A stretch of DNA of 64,000 nt from Oleiphilus messinensis (GTDB lineage Bacteria; Pseudomonadota; Gammaproteobacteria; Pseudomonadales; Oleiphilaceae). Positions 53,225-62,613 of the stretch are shown here, piece by piece. The notes under the pieces are model-generated. The model had not been told where the DNA came from and did not search any database. It worked only from the letters and a program-made list of their open reading frames with translations. The stretch is from positions 372,001 to 436,000 of the forward strand of contig NZ_CP021425.1 in NCBI RefSeq assembly GCF_002162375.1. The letters are read 5' to 3'. The translations under genes were made by a program, and so were the position numbers. The first letter of the stretch is position 1. Every line of letters starts with the position of its first letter.

Positions 53225-53926
53225 ATGCCCGTTTCAATTATTTCCCTCGATCTTGATAATACGCTTTGGCATGCTGAGCCCACCTTGATCGCGGCGGAAA
53301 AAGCGATGCTGGGGTGGTTGCAGGATTTCTCACCGGATGTGCTGGTGCGAGCCAGGGAGCGAGGCTGGTCCCATTACCGGAAGCAGACCTTGGCCGAAAA
53401 CCCTGAGCTTGTCCACCGCGTCAGTGAACTGAGGCTGAAGGCCTTGCAGTTACTGATGCTGGATTGTGGCTTGTCTCAAGACGCGAGTAAACAAGCGGCG
53501 CAAGGTGCATTTGACTGTTTCTGGTCTGCGCGGCAAAACGTATCACTTTTCCCGGAAACTCGGACCGTTCTCGATCAGCTCAAACGAGAGTTTAGCCTGA
53601 TTTCGATTACCAACGGCAACGCCGATGTTGAACACATAGGGTTGAATGATTACTTCATCTATTCGCTCAGGGCCGAAGAAATCGGAATTGGTAAGCCGGA
53701 TCCTGCCATTTTTCAGCATGCACTCGCGCAAATTAATGCACAGCCTGAAAGTTGCATCCATGTGGGAGACCATATCATCGATGATATCCAGGGGGCTGCC
53801 GAATTTGGAATCAAGACGATCTGGTTTAACTGGCAAAATCAAAGCCAAAACGTTGATGTCCAGCCAGACCGGATTATTACCGAACTACGTGAACTTCCCC
53901 AGGCAATCGCTTCTCTTGCCGATTGA
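53225..53926 (+). CDS. yigB: HAD-family phosphatase YigB (FMN/5-amino-6-ribitylamino-uracil phosphate type)
   Basis: The 233-residue protein has HAD motif I SLDLDNTLW (Asp9, Asp11), motif II ISITNGNAD, Lys in GIGKPDP and motif IV HVGDHIIDDIQGA. YigB in E. coli dephosphorylates FMN and the riboflavin precursor. The spacing from DUF484 is 48 bases. It is the end of the lysA-dapF-DUF484 row. Confidence 0.88.
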   Translation: MPVSIISLDLDNTLWHAEPTLIAAEKAMLGWLQDFSPDVLVRARERGWSHYRKQTLAENPELVHRVSELRLKALQLLMLDCGLSQDASKQAAQGAFDCFWSARQNVSLFPETRTVLDQLKREFSLISITNGNADVEHIGLNDYFIYSLRAEEIGIGKPDPAIFQHALAQINAQPESCIHVGDHIIDDIQGAAEFGIKTIWFNWQNQSQNVDVQPDRIITELRELPQAIASLAD

Positions 53927-54046
53927 CAGGCCTTGTTGGTTCCTCCTCTCCAATCAAGCATCACAAATCTCTGCTTAATCAGATGGCATTGGCTATACTG
54001 ATTTGATTAACTTTCTAAATTATTGTCGCTCAGGATTGTTTAAATC

Positions 54047-55900
54047 ATGACCCATTCCGAAAATGAACTGGATCGGATAAAGTCCAAGTATTTGCAGCGG
54101 GCAGAGGAATTTGATCGTCGTGAGGAAGAGCTCCTTGATCACGCCAATCTATTGCAAAGAATGTTGGTCAGAGTCAGCTTGGCCGCGGAAGGACAGGATC
54201 AGCAACTGGATAGTGATTTGTCGGGATTGCGGCAGATTTTACGTGAAGAAACACCCAAAGCTAAAGAATTGACCCGTTCGTTGGAGAAAATTGAGGCGAC
54301 CGTGCTGGCGTTGGAGGAAAAGCGCTCGGATTCTGCCAGCGCAATTGTTAAATCCCTGGATACGTTAACCCGTAATATTGGCGAGTTGGACTTGCCGTCC
54401 GATTTGAAGAAAAAGCTGAAAAAATTAGCCAAGCTTGTCCGCGTTCAGCAAGTGCAGTTCAGCGAGTGTCCTGCTTTGTTGGCGGAGTACACCCAAATAC
54501 AGTCGGATGTATTAGGGCGTGCGGGTCAGAGCCCAAGAAAGAGTGAACCGGGATTCTTGCAGAAACTGTTCGGCGGCATGGGAGAATCCGGCCGTGAGCC
54601 AGGTTCACCTGCGCAGATACACGATACTCAGCAACCGGGTATGGATTCCGCATCAACATTGGCGGTTGATAAAGACTCGGATTTGACTACCAGCACCAAT
54701 AGCAATGGCGGAGACCGGCGCTACAGTGAGCAGGAAACCGAGCTGGATGTAAGCGAACCGGAATTGTCTGAATCGGATGCTCAACATCATCAAGGGGAAT
54801 CCGAATCTACAGAGGAGGCTCCTGGATTCTCCAAGGTTGCCGGTCACATTTCAAAATCGATCCGGCAATTGCTGGAGCATTTGTCGGTACCCAGTTCATC
54901 CCAGAGGGAATTTCAGGCGATATTGCAACGAATCGAACATGGACTTAACTGGTATGAGTTGGGACCCACTCTGGATGACGTCACGAATCTGGTCGTGTCT
55001 GCGGTCGGCAAAGGTCAAAAGGATTTTGAGTCGTTTCTCCAGCTTCTGGATGAGCGGCTGGCGATGTTGCAGCAGTTTCTGACGGATTCCCACGCCTTTA
55101 AAGTGGCCATTCAAAGTTCCGGGGCAGAATTGGATGAAGCCGTCCGTGAGCAGGTTAAATCAATTTCCGCACTGGTGTCTGAAGCAACAGAGATTGATAC
55201 CCTCAAGTCCTCTGTAAACAGCCAACTGGATCATATTCTGACGTTGATGACCAAGTTTATGACGTCCGAGTCGATTAAGGAAAAAACGCTGGGTGAGCAA
55301 ATATCCAGCATGTCTGAAAAGCTGCAATCGATGGAAACCGAGACGCAGGCAATTAAAGAGCAATTAAAGGTGGAGCGCGGTAAAGCATTGACCGATGCGC
55401 TAACCGGGTTGCCGAACCGAGAAGCCTATTCCGAGCGTATTGATCTGGAGTACACTCGCTGGCAACGTTATCGCCAGCCAATGAGCCTTGTGATTACGGA
55501 TATCGATTTGTTCAAGCAGGTGAATGATAATTACGGGCACCTGGCCGGTGATAAAGTCATCCAGATTATGGCCAAGGAACTGCAGCGCCGTATTCGCAAA
55601 ACGGATTTTATTGCCCGGTATGGTGGTGAGGAGTTTGTCATTATTATGCCTGAAACCGCAAGTGATGTGGCCTTTACGGTCATGAACAAAACCCGGCAAA
55701 TGGTCGAACGCTTGCCCTTTCATTTCCGCAATCAACGAGTGCAGATTACCATGTCATTCGGAATCGCGCCGTTCAAAGACGGTTTGTCGATGGACGAGAT
55801 TTTTGAATTGGCAGACGGGGCACTCTATAAGGCGAAAGAACAGGGCAGAAACTGCGTGGTGGTTGAAGGCATGGATGGGCGTGGACCCATCCATGCCTAA
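54047..55900 (+). CDS. Diguanylate cyclase with long coiled-coil N-terminus
   Basis: The 617-residue protein has an N-terminal region of about 440 residues rich in coiled coil (EFDRREEELLDHANLLQR, KELTRSLEKIEATVLALEEKR) with an acidic serine-rich linker (about 190-260), followed by a GGDEF domain: LPNREAYSERIDLE, DLFKQVNDNYGHLAGDKV and the active loop GGEEF at 526-530, with an inhibitory I-site RKTD at 517-520 exactly five residues before it. No membrane helix is present, so it is a cytoplasmic c-di-GMP synthase. Its stop abuts that of the convergent lipoprotein gene. Confidence 0.92.
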   Translation: MTHSENELDRIKSKYLQRAEEFDRREEELLDHANLLQRMLVRVSLAAEGQDQQLDSDLSGLRQILREETPKAKELTRSLEKIEATVLALEEKRSDSASAIVKSLDTLTRNIGELDLPSDLKKKLKKLAKLVRVQQVQFSECPALLAEYTQIQSDVLGRAGQSPRKSEPGFLQKLFGGMGESGREPGSPAQIHDTQQPGMDSASTLAVDKDSDLTTSTNSNGGDRRYSEQETELDVSEPELSESDAQHHQGESESTEEAPGFSKVAGHISKSIRQLLEHLSVPSSSQREFQAILQRIEHGLNWYELGPTLDDVTNLVVSAVGKGQKDFESFLQLLDERLAMLQQFLTDSHAFKVAIQSSGAELDEAVREQVKSISALVSEATEIDTLKSSVNSQLDHILTLMTKFMTSESIKEKTLGEQISSMSEKLQSMETETQAIKEQLKVERGKALTDALTGLPNREAYSERIDLEYTRWQRYRQPMSLVITDIDLFKQVNDNYGHLAGDKVIQIMAKELQRRIRKTDFIARYGGEEFVIIMPETASDVAFTVMNKTRQMVERLPFHFRNQRVQITMSFGIAPFKDGLSMDEIFELADGALYKAKEQGRNCVVVEGMDGRGPIHA

Positions 55901-56263
55901 TTATAAACAGTCATACTGAGAGTAGAGGTCAAGCGAAATCGATACCATATCGTATCCGGCATCGGTCAGGTTCTGAATCAACTGTTCATTGGCAAATACT
56001 GACATACAAATTTCGTCGATATTGCGTTGAATGATTTGTTCATCGACGGGCATGTTGGTGTAGCGAAAATCCAGTACCAGATACTTCTCGTTTCCGTAGC
56101 GGTCAACAATTTCATGTTGCACACTCTCATGCCCAATAAAGCGTAAATTCTCGTTGCTGGTAAAATTCATGGTGAGCGCATTGTCCAATGAATTCACTGG
56201 AGAGTTGCAGCCTTGCAGCGCTGTAAACGTAATCAGTAGTGCGCTGATTAAGATCAATCTCAT
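55901..56263 (-). CDS. Small lipoprotein, unknown function
   Basis: The 120-residue product has a lipoprotein signal (MRLILISALLITFTALQGC, lipobox LQGC). The mature part is hydrophilic with cysteines near residues 86 and 119 (EICMSVF, QYDCL) that could form a disulfide. No family is recognised. Its stop codon directly follows that of the plus-strand cyclase, with no gap. Confidence 0.75.
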   Translation of the reverse strand: MRLILISALLITFTALQGCNSPVNSLDNALTMNFTSNENLRFIGHESVQHEIVDRYGNEKYLVLDFRYTNMPVDEQIIQRNIDEICMSVFANEQLIQNLTDAGYDMVSISLDLYSQYDCL

Positions 56264-56489
56264 GGATAAATGTCCTCAACATCCCCTCAAGCTTTGCCCG
56301 GTGTTGTCGTGTTTACCGTTTGCTATGAGTCATTATATATGCTGGCAAGCAGGTTGCATCTCCAGCTTGGAACATTATGTCACAAGATTTATTTTGGTTA
56401 CAAAATGTTCGAGCCCTTGTAGCGCCGTTTTTTCAATTGTTTACAAGGGATCGAATTGCCGCGAAAGACCCGTCGCCAGGCATGTCGTT

Positions 56490-57347
56490 TTAATTTAACT
56501 CGTTGAGTTGCCAGTCGTATTCAAAGTCCGGTTTACCCTTGAAAGATTTCAGCTGTCGAGCCAGTTCTGGTTTGGCGTAGTGCTGAAGATGTTTCAACAG
56601 TGATGGTATGCTGTCGCCAAAATCCACGAGATACCAGTCATAAATACTGGAGAGATAGAGGTCTCCATCCTCAAACCGTACACCACGGGGATGGTTGATA
56701 TAGTCCTTCGCACCTTGTTCCAGCAACTGTTCAGTATTGTTTGCAGTGTAGGCCTTTGAGGCGAGATTAGGGCAACTGTAGCTGGCACAATTTACCGCAT
56801 AGTGAATGCGTTTGTCTTGCCAGATAGGCCTCAGGATACCGTGCTCGATGTTATTCAGTGTTAATTCGTGTTTGTTTATCGTGGCAATCGGGTCATCCCA
56901 GGGGCCAAAAGCAAAAAAGCCCTTGCCCAGATCAGTAATGCTTTTGACCGGGTAATGATCAAGAATCAAATCTACTGTCAAAGCATTGTAGAGGTTGATC
57001 CAAAAGGCCTTTTGTTCAGCTTTGTTGTAGTTCAGTGGATTGAGTGCCTGCATATCACCCAGGTACTTTTTCAGTGCCCGTTTATCCTGCTTGCTGACCT
57101 TGCTGTAGCCAAATGAGTTGATACCTGAGGGATGCTTTGCATCGATATAGCGATCCAGAAACTGTTGCCAGGCACTGTGGTCGATGGTTGCGGTGCTCTG
57201 GGCTTTGCTATGATTCCAGTCGCCCAGCAAGTCTGATTGCGGTGCGGCCTGAGCGGATAAAGTCGTCAGTACTAACAAAAGCAGCGAGCACAAATAGGCG
57301 AGCTGGATTCGGTTAAATCGTGTTGTTTCGATTGCTTTGATAATCAT
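56490..57347 (-). CDS. DUF547 family exported protein
   Basis: The 285-residue protein has an N-terminal signal sequence (LAYLCSLLLLVLTTLSAQA, cut near AQA-AP) and the DUF547 domain: AFWINLYNALTVDLILDHYP, FFAFGPWDDP, LTLNNIEHGILRP, the CASYSCPNLA cysteine motif and a C-terminal IYDWYLVDFG. Function of DUF547 is unknown. It is the last gene of a four-gene minus-strand cluster that includes a glycosyltransferase and an outer membrane protein. Confidence 0.9.
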   Translation of the reverse strand: MIIKAIETTRFNRIQLAYLCSLLLLVLTTLSAQAAPQSDLLGDWNHSKAQSTATIDHSAWQQFLDRYIDAKHPSGINSFGYSKVSKQDKRALKKYLGDMQALNPLNYNKAEQKAFWINLYNALTVDLILDHYPVKSITDLGKGFFAFGPWDDPIATINKHELTLNNIEHGILRPIWQDKRIHYAVNCASYSCPNLASKAYTANNTEQLLEQGAKDYINHPRGVRFEDGDLYLSSIYDWYLVDFGDSIPSLLKHLQHYAKPELARQLKSFKGKPDFEYDWQLNELN

Positions 57348-57382
57348 TTTTCAATCTCGGATAAGTCATTTGCTTCTGAATT

Positions 57383-58120
57383 TCAATATCGGAGCAGTCT
57401 CTGTTGACGTTGATATCGCCAACGCAGTTTAAGTATGGTGCTGATGATGCCGATACCGGCCAGCACAGTTCCTTTGAGTGTACCACTGATTTTTGAGCGG
57501 CCTTCCCGCCGCCCAGTGTCAACGGGAACTTCAATAATATTCGCCCCACCGGCAATGGCTTTGACCTGCATTTCAACAGTCCAGCCAAAACGGGGTTCAC
57601 ACATTCCCAGGTCTTTCAGGCGAGACCAGCGAATCGCGCGATAAGGGCCGAGATCGCTGACTTCGAATTGCCAGAGCAGTCGAATCAGTAACGTACTGAG
57701 TTTATTACCCCACAGTTGTTGCTGAGACATCGCGCCTGCCGCAACGTTCCCGAGTGTTCTTGAGCCGATCACCAGATCTGCCCCGGTGATGATCCCGTTA
57801 AGCAGCTGTATGGCTTGATCGGCGATAAATGAGCCATCGCCATCCACAAACAGTACGATGTCGGTGTGATTAATGGCGGCCATGCCGGTCATACATGCCT
57901 GGCCATATCCGGGGATTGGCTCAAATACGACTTGGGCGCCTGCTTTTTTGGCAATGCAGGGTGTGCCATCCTGTGAGCCGTTATCGCACACAATAATGGT
58001 GTCGATGACCTTGCTGCCATCTGCATTGGTTAGTCCGTTAAAGTCTGTTACAACCTTGCCGATTGATTTTGCCTCATCCAGCGCGGGGATGACACAGGTA
58101 ACATGATGATCGTAATACAT
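57383..58120 (-). CDS. Glycosyltransferase family 2 (polyprenol-phosphate sugar transferase-like)
   Basis: The 245-residue GT-A protein has the donor-binding CVIPALDEAKSIG, the ICDNGSQDGT sugar-nucleotide segment and the DXD-type VLFVDGDGSF. PGYGQACMTGM and FEVSDLGPYRAI match dolichol-phosphate-mannose-synthase-like bacterial GT2 enzymes. The single hydrophobic stretch near residue 220 (GTVLAGIGIISTILKL) may be a membrane anchor or a peripheral helix. It would make a lipid-linked sugar or transfer a sugar on the cytoplasmic face; donor and acceptor are unknown. Confidence 0.85.
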   Translation of the reverse strand: MYYDHHVTCVIPALDEAKSIGKVVTDFNGLTNADGSKVIDTIIVCDNGSQDGTPCIAKKAGAQVVFEPIPGYGQACMTGMAAINHTDIVLFVDGDGSFIADQAIQLLNGIITGADLVIGSRTLGNVAAGAMSQQQLWGNKLSTLLIRLLWQFEVSDLGPYRAIRWSRLKDLGMCEPRFGWTVEMQVKAIAGGANIIEVPVDTGRREGRSKISGTLKGTVLAGIGIISTILKLRWRYQRQQRLLRY

Positions 58121-58135
58121 GGCCTACCTCAATAG

Positions 58136-58984
58136 TTAGAAGCTGAAACCGATATTGGCAGAGTAAATATCACTGCGTGCGGTGTTTCTGCCATCAACAA
58201 CGGTGGCATACTGGACACCGAGGTTCAGTTCGGGTGTGAGGCTGTAGTTGATCCCGGTACTAACTGCGCTGGTGTCTTCTTCCAGCTCGTGGAAACGGTC
58301 TGGTGAGAATCCGGCGCCACCAATATCGAGGCCATCATCAGCGTCGGCCGCGAAGTACGATACATTGGCTGTCAGTCCCGGTAGTGGTACTACGAATGCA
58401 TCCAGTCGGTAGAACAATTCTTCTGGCACACCGGAACTCCGGTTGCGATACCCGATTTCACCGCTCAAGGCGAAATAGTCATTGAATATTTTGCCAACAC
58501 TTAACGCGGCTTCAATACCGTCAGCACCATCACCAATCGAGTGAATCGAGCCTGTGCGATAGTTGCCTTCGATAATGCCGGTGATGCGAATTGCTGCCGA
58601 AGGGAGCCCTTCCGGACCGGTAAACTCGTCATTGAATCGATAACGTACGCCAATTTGAGAGTCAGTACGGCCGCTCAGATGTTGATTGGCTTCCGGCTCG
58701 AACGTACTTCGGGCGTACCCCGTTTTGGCGGAGATCGCGATATTTTCACTCAGGCCATAGTCCACACTGATCCACCAGGTGGCCTGCTCCAAATCGTCCG
58801 GCAAGTCGTTTTTATCATCTGCGATGTAGAATTCATCTGCACTTTGAAAGACATAGGCGAGATCGACCTGACCCCCTCCTGGTTGGGGTAGCCATGGGGT
58901 ATTGGCCGCATTTGCAAGAGGGATCAAAAGGGCTGAGCCAATTATCACGGATAACATATTTCGCTTGGTTGCGATGTTGTTCAT
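58136..58984 (-). CDS. Outer membrane beta-barrel protein, putative
   Basis: The 282-residue protein has a signal peptide (SVIIGSALLIPLANA, cut near ANA-AN) and alternating amphipathic strands (VDLAYVFQSADEF, WWISVDYGLSENIAISAKTGYA, IGVRYRFND, GIEAALSVGKIF, NIGFSF), and it ends in Phe, the typical last residue for BAM-dependent insertion. It resembles transporter-like OMPs annotated as hypothetical. It lies between the CxxC protein and the GT2 gene, 15 bases from the latter. Confidence 0.82.
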   Translation of the reverse strand: MNNIATKRNMLSVIIGSALLIPLANAANTPWLPQPGGGQVDLAYVFQSADEFYIADDKNDLPDDLEQATWWISVDYGLSENIAISAKTGYARSTFEPEANQHLSGRTDSQIGVRYRFNDEFTGPEGLPSAAIRITGIIEGNYRTGSIHSIGDGADGIEAALSVGKIFNDYFALSGEIGYRNRSSGVPEELFYRLDAFVVPLPGLTANVSYFAADADDGLDIGGAGFSPDRFHELEEDTSAVSTGINYSLTPELNLGVQYATVVDGRNTARSDIYSANIGFSF

Positions 58985-59060
58985 ATTAGGTCACTCACTA
59001 GGTGATGGTTACTGAAAATTTCTTCTGTTTGAAAAGTCTGTGCTTACTGGTGATGCGCTC

Positions 59061-59375
59061 TCAGCCGGTAGGGAAGCGCTTTTGTATGTAATGAATGACC
59101 GCCTTTCGTTCTTTTCCGGAAAGGACTTGCTGCACGCTGGCGCTGCCTTCTACCTGGTGAATTAATTTATTGGCTGAATCGCGATTGAGTTCCTGACCGG
59201 CAAGGGGACAGCTGGAGCACACCAGTTTTCGATGGAACACGGATTTGCCCAGGGTATAGGTGTTTTGCAGCCCGGATGCCGAACCGCCACTGAATGACCC
59301 GGACGCTTGCAGGCCCGATGATAGCAGTGTGCATCCCAACATGATGGCCAGGCTGGTACGTTTGAGTAATTTCAT
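59061..59375 (-). CDS. Small secreted CxxC protein with a cytochrome-like tail
   Basis: The 104-residue product has a signal peptide (SLAIMLGCTLLSSGLQA) and a mature part with CSSCPLAGQELN and a final helix KERKAVIHYIQKRF that resembles the C-terminal helix of c-type cytochromes. The haem His of CxxCH is replaced by Pro, so haem attachment is not expected; a disulfide or metal site is possible. It heads the minus-strand cluster and is divergent from the GT-C gene. Confidence 0.65.
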   Translation of the reverse strand: MKLLKRTSLAIMLGCTLLSSGLQASGSFSGGSASGLQNTYTLGKSVFHRKLVCSSCPLAGQELNRDSANKLIHQVEGSASVQQVLSGKERKAVIHYIQKRFPTG

Positions 59376-59639
59376 GTTTATTCCTCTGATTTTTGCTTCA
59401 TTGAAAAGAAATGTCGTTGTTCACAACAGTTCATGATGCTGACTTTGACTGGAAATAAGCCGCTGAGTGCCCGGCAAATATCACAGGAAAATAACGAAAT
59501 ACTTACGGTTTCATCGCGAGAGTTTGCACAAATCTTACATTGGGGGAACTTTACGGATCAGATTCAGTCGAAGACGCTCAAGGTTCGCTGTTGTTCTGTC
59601 TTCGAACTCCGCCTGCACACTGGGAAAGAGAATTAAAAT

Positions 59640-61187
59640 ATGCGTAGTCATGGATTGATGCCGTTTCTGAATCGGCTTCTGGACCCGCAATTAACAGGGC
59701 CGGATCACACAACACCTGCTTTGTCCGCTGTTGAGGCGCAGAGGGTAGGTAGAGACTTGCATCTGCAACCCTTTGTCCACGTCACAGGCTTATTGCTCAG
59801 TGCGATTTATTTGTTTTGGTTGATTGCTTCAGACGGTGGCAGTTTACCGATATTGCCATTCTGGCTGACGGCGTTATTGGCGGCGACGTTGACCTTCGTT
59901 CTGGTCTGGGGCGCAGAGAAATCCGATTTGCAGGTGGATCGGGTCTCGATACTTTTCTGGGCTCTGGTCTTTCATGGCATTGGTTTATTCGCTGCGCCAA
60001 TCTACGAAGATGATCATTTCCGTTACCTTTGGGACGCCTGGGTGTTTGTGCAGCACGGCACCCCCTATGGAATTGCGCCGAGTCAGTTTTTTTCTGACCA
60101 TGATATTCCGATGCAGTTTCAGTCTATTCTGGGCCAAATCAACTACCCTGATGTTCCGACGATTTATGGCCCTGTTCTGCAATGGCTGTTTTTGGCGGCT
60201 TATGGTATCGAACCGGGTAGTCTGCTGGCCTATAAAGGCATATTGTTTGTATTTAACATCGGGTTGATCGTGTTACTTTTGCGTATCGCCCGTCCGAGCT
60301 GGGTGATTTTGTATGCCTGGTCGCCACTGGTTGTAAAAGAAGTGGCCTTTACGGCGCATCCGGATGTGATTGGTGTCGCGCTGCTTTTATTGGCCGTACA
60401 TTGTCGAAAATCAGGGCGAATGGGCCCCGCGCTCTTTTTTCTGGCATTAAGTATAGGCGCAAAGGTGTTTGCCTGGTTGTTAGTGCCCTTTATTCTTCTG
60501 GGAGCCCGACTGAAACATATCCTTATTTTTATTTTGACCTTGGTTGCACTTTACCTCCCATTCAAATTGGCTTTTTGGCTGGGCACACCCCCTGCGCGTT
60601 ATGCGGATACGGGAGGATTAGCGACGTTTCTTTTGAACTGGGAATTTAACTCAGCGGTTTTTGCCCTGGCATCCCAGTTTTTCTCACCCTTATCGGCGCG
60701 TATTGCCATGCTTATCGGGTTTGCCTGTATCTATTTGCTTTTCCTGTGGGGTTATCTTCGTTCTGTGTCCCCGAATCAAGGGTGGCAAATTCCCCGGGGA
60801 GACTACCTGATTGCTTTCTTTCTTGTCTGTGCTCCGGTTATTAATCCCTGGTATTTGCTCTGGGCACTGCCTTTTGCAGTTATTCATCGAAGTGTTTCCC
60901 TCTGGGTCGCCTCGGTATTTATTCTGTTAGCCTATGCTGTTGCCCTCAATCTGTCCGATGCCAGCGGTTTACAAGGGCCGTATGATCAACCTGGTTGGGT
61001 AAGACCTTTGGAGTTTGGCGGAATGCTGCTGGTAATTGTGCTGTTAAGAATGCGTTGTCTATTCCGGTTTCGCTGGATTGTTCCTAACGGGACGAGCGGG
61101 AAATACGCAGTACGACAACTGAGACAATGGTGGCAGTCACCAAGGCCAGCGCAGTACCGGACACCAGTCCCCAACCTGGATAGGTGA
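59640..61187 (+). CDS. GT-C-type membrane glycosyltransferase
   Basis: The 515-residue protein has about ten or more hydrophobic helices, the first near residues 48-64. After the second helix pair comes an acidic lumenal loop PIYEDDHFRYLWDAW, the pattern of mannosyltransferases that use a polyprenyl-phosphate sugar as donor (Asp/Glu-Asp-Asp motif in the first periplasmic loop). It would act on the periplasmic side. A GT2 of the type that makes such donors is in the adjacent divergent cluster. Its last 104 bases overlap a convergent gene. Confidence 0.8.
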   Translation: MRSHGLMPFLNRLLDPQLTGPDHTTPALSAVEAQRVGRDLHLQPFVHVTGLLLSAIYLFWLIASDGGSLPILPFWLTALLAATLTFVLVWGAEKSDLQVDRVSILFWALVFHGIGLFAAPIYEDDHFRYLWDAWVFVQHGTPYGIAPSQFFSDHDIPMQFQSILGQINYPDVPTIYGPVLQWLFLAAYGIEPGSLLAYKGILFVFNIGLIVLLLRIARPSWVILYAWSPLVVKEVAFTAHPDVIGVALLLLAVHCRKSGRMGPALFFLALSIGAKVFAWLLVPFILLGARLKHILIFILTLVALYLPFKLAFWLGTPPARYADTGGLATFLLNWEFNSAVFALASQFFSPLSARIAMLIGFACIYLLFLWGYLRSVSPNQGWQIPRGDYLIAFFLVCAPVINPWYLLWALPFAVIHRSVSLWVASVFILLAYAVALNLSDASGLQGPYDQPGWVRPLEFGGMLLVIVLLRMRCLFRFRWIVPNGTSGKYAVRQLRQWWQSPRPAQYRTPVPNLDR

Positions 61188-61911
61188 TGGCAATCACCAT
61201 CGTGTAAGAGATCAGTGAAAGCAGACCAAGCGGGTAGTAGCGCAATAAGGTATTGGCGGCAGCCGCACCATAATTCCAATGCACAATACATAACAGGGGA
61301 AAGAAGGTAACCGGAAAGGCACTCATAAATCCGGCCTGACGGGCATCCATAATATAAGCGAGTCCGGTGATGATCAGTACCAGGCTCGCGGCAACCCCTG
61401 CCCGCAGGAACAGCATTGCCACGGTGATTTTGGGTGGCGATGATGGTTTCTGATTTGTCGCCTCCAATGATGGTGCTGATTTGGGGCTGAGTGGGTGAAA
61501 AATGACTTGGTGAAAAAGCAGTACCGAGCCAATACTGATGGCTACGCAGAGATACAGATTCATATCGATCCCAGCCAGCGCGGTTATTCCAGAAATGGTG
61601 AACGTGAGCGCGGTAAACAGCATTAGGCTACCGGCAGGTGCCAACCATTTGCCAAGGTGTTCAAGTCGGGTCAGCAGGGAATACGCCGCCATGGTAATCA
61701 GCACCAATGTAAAACCGGCTACAGTCGCTGGCGCGGCGCGGGCGGCAAACTCGGGTGTTTGCTCGAACGCGATGAAAAACAGCACAATAGCAGTACCGAG
61801 TGGAAAGCCTGCCAGTATGCCCGCGATCTTCGTACCCACTCGTTCTGCAATCCAGCTCAGGGCGAGGACCGTGGCAATGGTGGTGATTAACTTGATGAGG
61901 AGTAAGGTCAT
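61084..61911 (-). CDS. Multi-spanning inner membrane protein, unknown function
   Basis: The 275-residue protein has about nine hydrophobic helices in two similar-looking halves separated by a polar loop (PLSPKSAPSLEATNQKPSS). A repeated KIAGILAGFPLGTAIVLF / RQAGFMSAFPVTFFPLL pattern suggests an inverted or duplicated transporter-like fold. No family is recognised. It overlaps the stop of the upstream hydrolase by four bases and the convergent GT-C gene by 104 bases. Confidence 0.75.
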   Translation of the reverse strand: MTLLLIKLITTIATVLALSWIAERVGTKIAGILAGFPLGTAIVLFFIAFEQTPEFAARAAPATVAGFTLVLITMAAYSLLTRLEHLGKWLAPAGSLMLFTALTFTISGITALAGIDMNLYLCVAISIGSVLLFHQVIFHPLSPKSAPSLEATNQKPSSPPKITVAMLFLRAGVAASLVLIITGLAYIMDARQAGFMSAFPVTFFPLLCIVHWNYGAAAANTLLRYYPLGLLSLISYTMVIAITYPGWGLVSGTALALVTATIVSVVVLRISRSSR

Positions 61912-62429
61912 ACCGCCAGCAGCGAATCCAGGAAATAACGGAATTCAACGCAGATTTGATCTATGACATTGAGCAGGCGATGGTCGTCATTGTATAAATG
62001 GCAGGTTGCATTGTGCTCACGCGCCCAGTTCGTTGCAACTTGTGCGGGAATCAATTCATCATGCCACCCATGGGATACAGATATGCTGGTTGCAACCGCT
62101 TTGGGGGATGGGTTTGGGTAGCCAGGTATACCCAGAGCTGGGGCAAGCAGAAACAAGCCTGCGGGATTGACCTGTTGCGAGACTTCAATTGAGACATAGG
62201 CCCCCATACTGGATCCGACCAGTATCAGTTTACCGGAAATTTCCGGAATGCTATCCAGACAGGTTGTGATGCGTTGTTCTGCGCTCTCCATTCCTTGATA
62301 GTCAACACTGAGTATGTCACATCCGCAGGTACTGGCCACTTCTGCAAGCCGGGTGATTTTGCCGCCCCAGGGGCCGCTTTCTTTTCCGTGCGAAAATATA
62401 ACCAGATGGTGAGGCTGGGGCTTATTCAT
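61908..62429 (-). CDS. Alpha/beta hydrolase
   Basis: From ATG 62429 the product has 173 residues. The nucleophile elbow is GSSMGA, preceded by a short HLVIFSHGKESGPWG oxyanion strand, with a SHGWHDELIP Asp region and a DDHRL His near the C-terminus, a complete Ser-Asp-His set of the small YqiA/alpha-beta hydrolase type. Substrate is unknown. It shares a four-base overlap with the membrane protein, which suggests a functional link. Confidence 0.82.
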   Translation of the reverse strand: MNKPQPHHLVIFSHGKESGPWGGKITRLAEVASTCGCDILSVDYQGMESAEQRITTCLDSIPEISGKLILVGSSMGAYVSIEVSQQVNPAGLFLLAPALGIPGYPNPSPKAVATSISVSHGWHDELIPAQVATNWAREHNATCHLYNDDHRLLNVIDQICVEFRYFLDSLLAV

Positions 62430-62613
62430 GGGATATGCTCCAAAGGTGGAGGATTGATTTAGAGTCAACAACTTACCTGAGTAATGTCGTTATGGTACAA
62501 ATATTGTTAATCGATTTAATCAAATTTGAGTTTGATGCTCGATGCAGGGATTAATCAATAGTATAAACAAGATTGGGTGGCGTGGTTAAAGCCGCTCGCT
62601 CGTAACTTTAATA

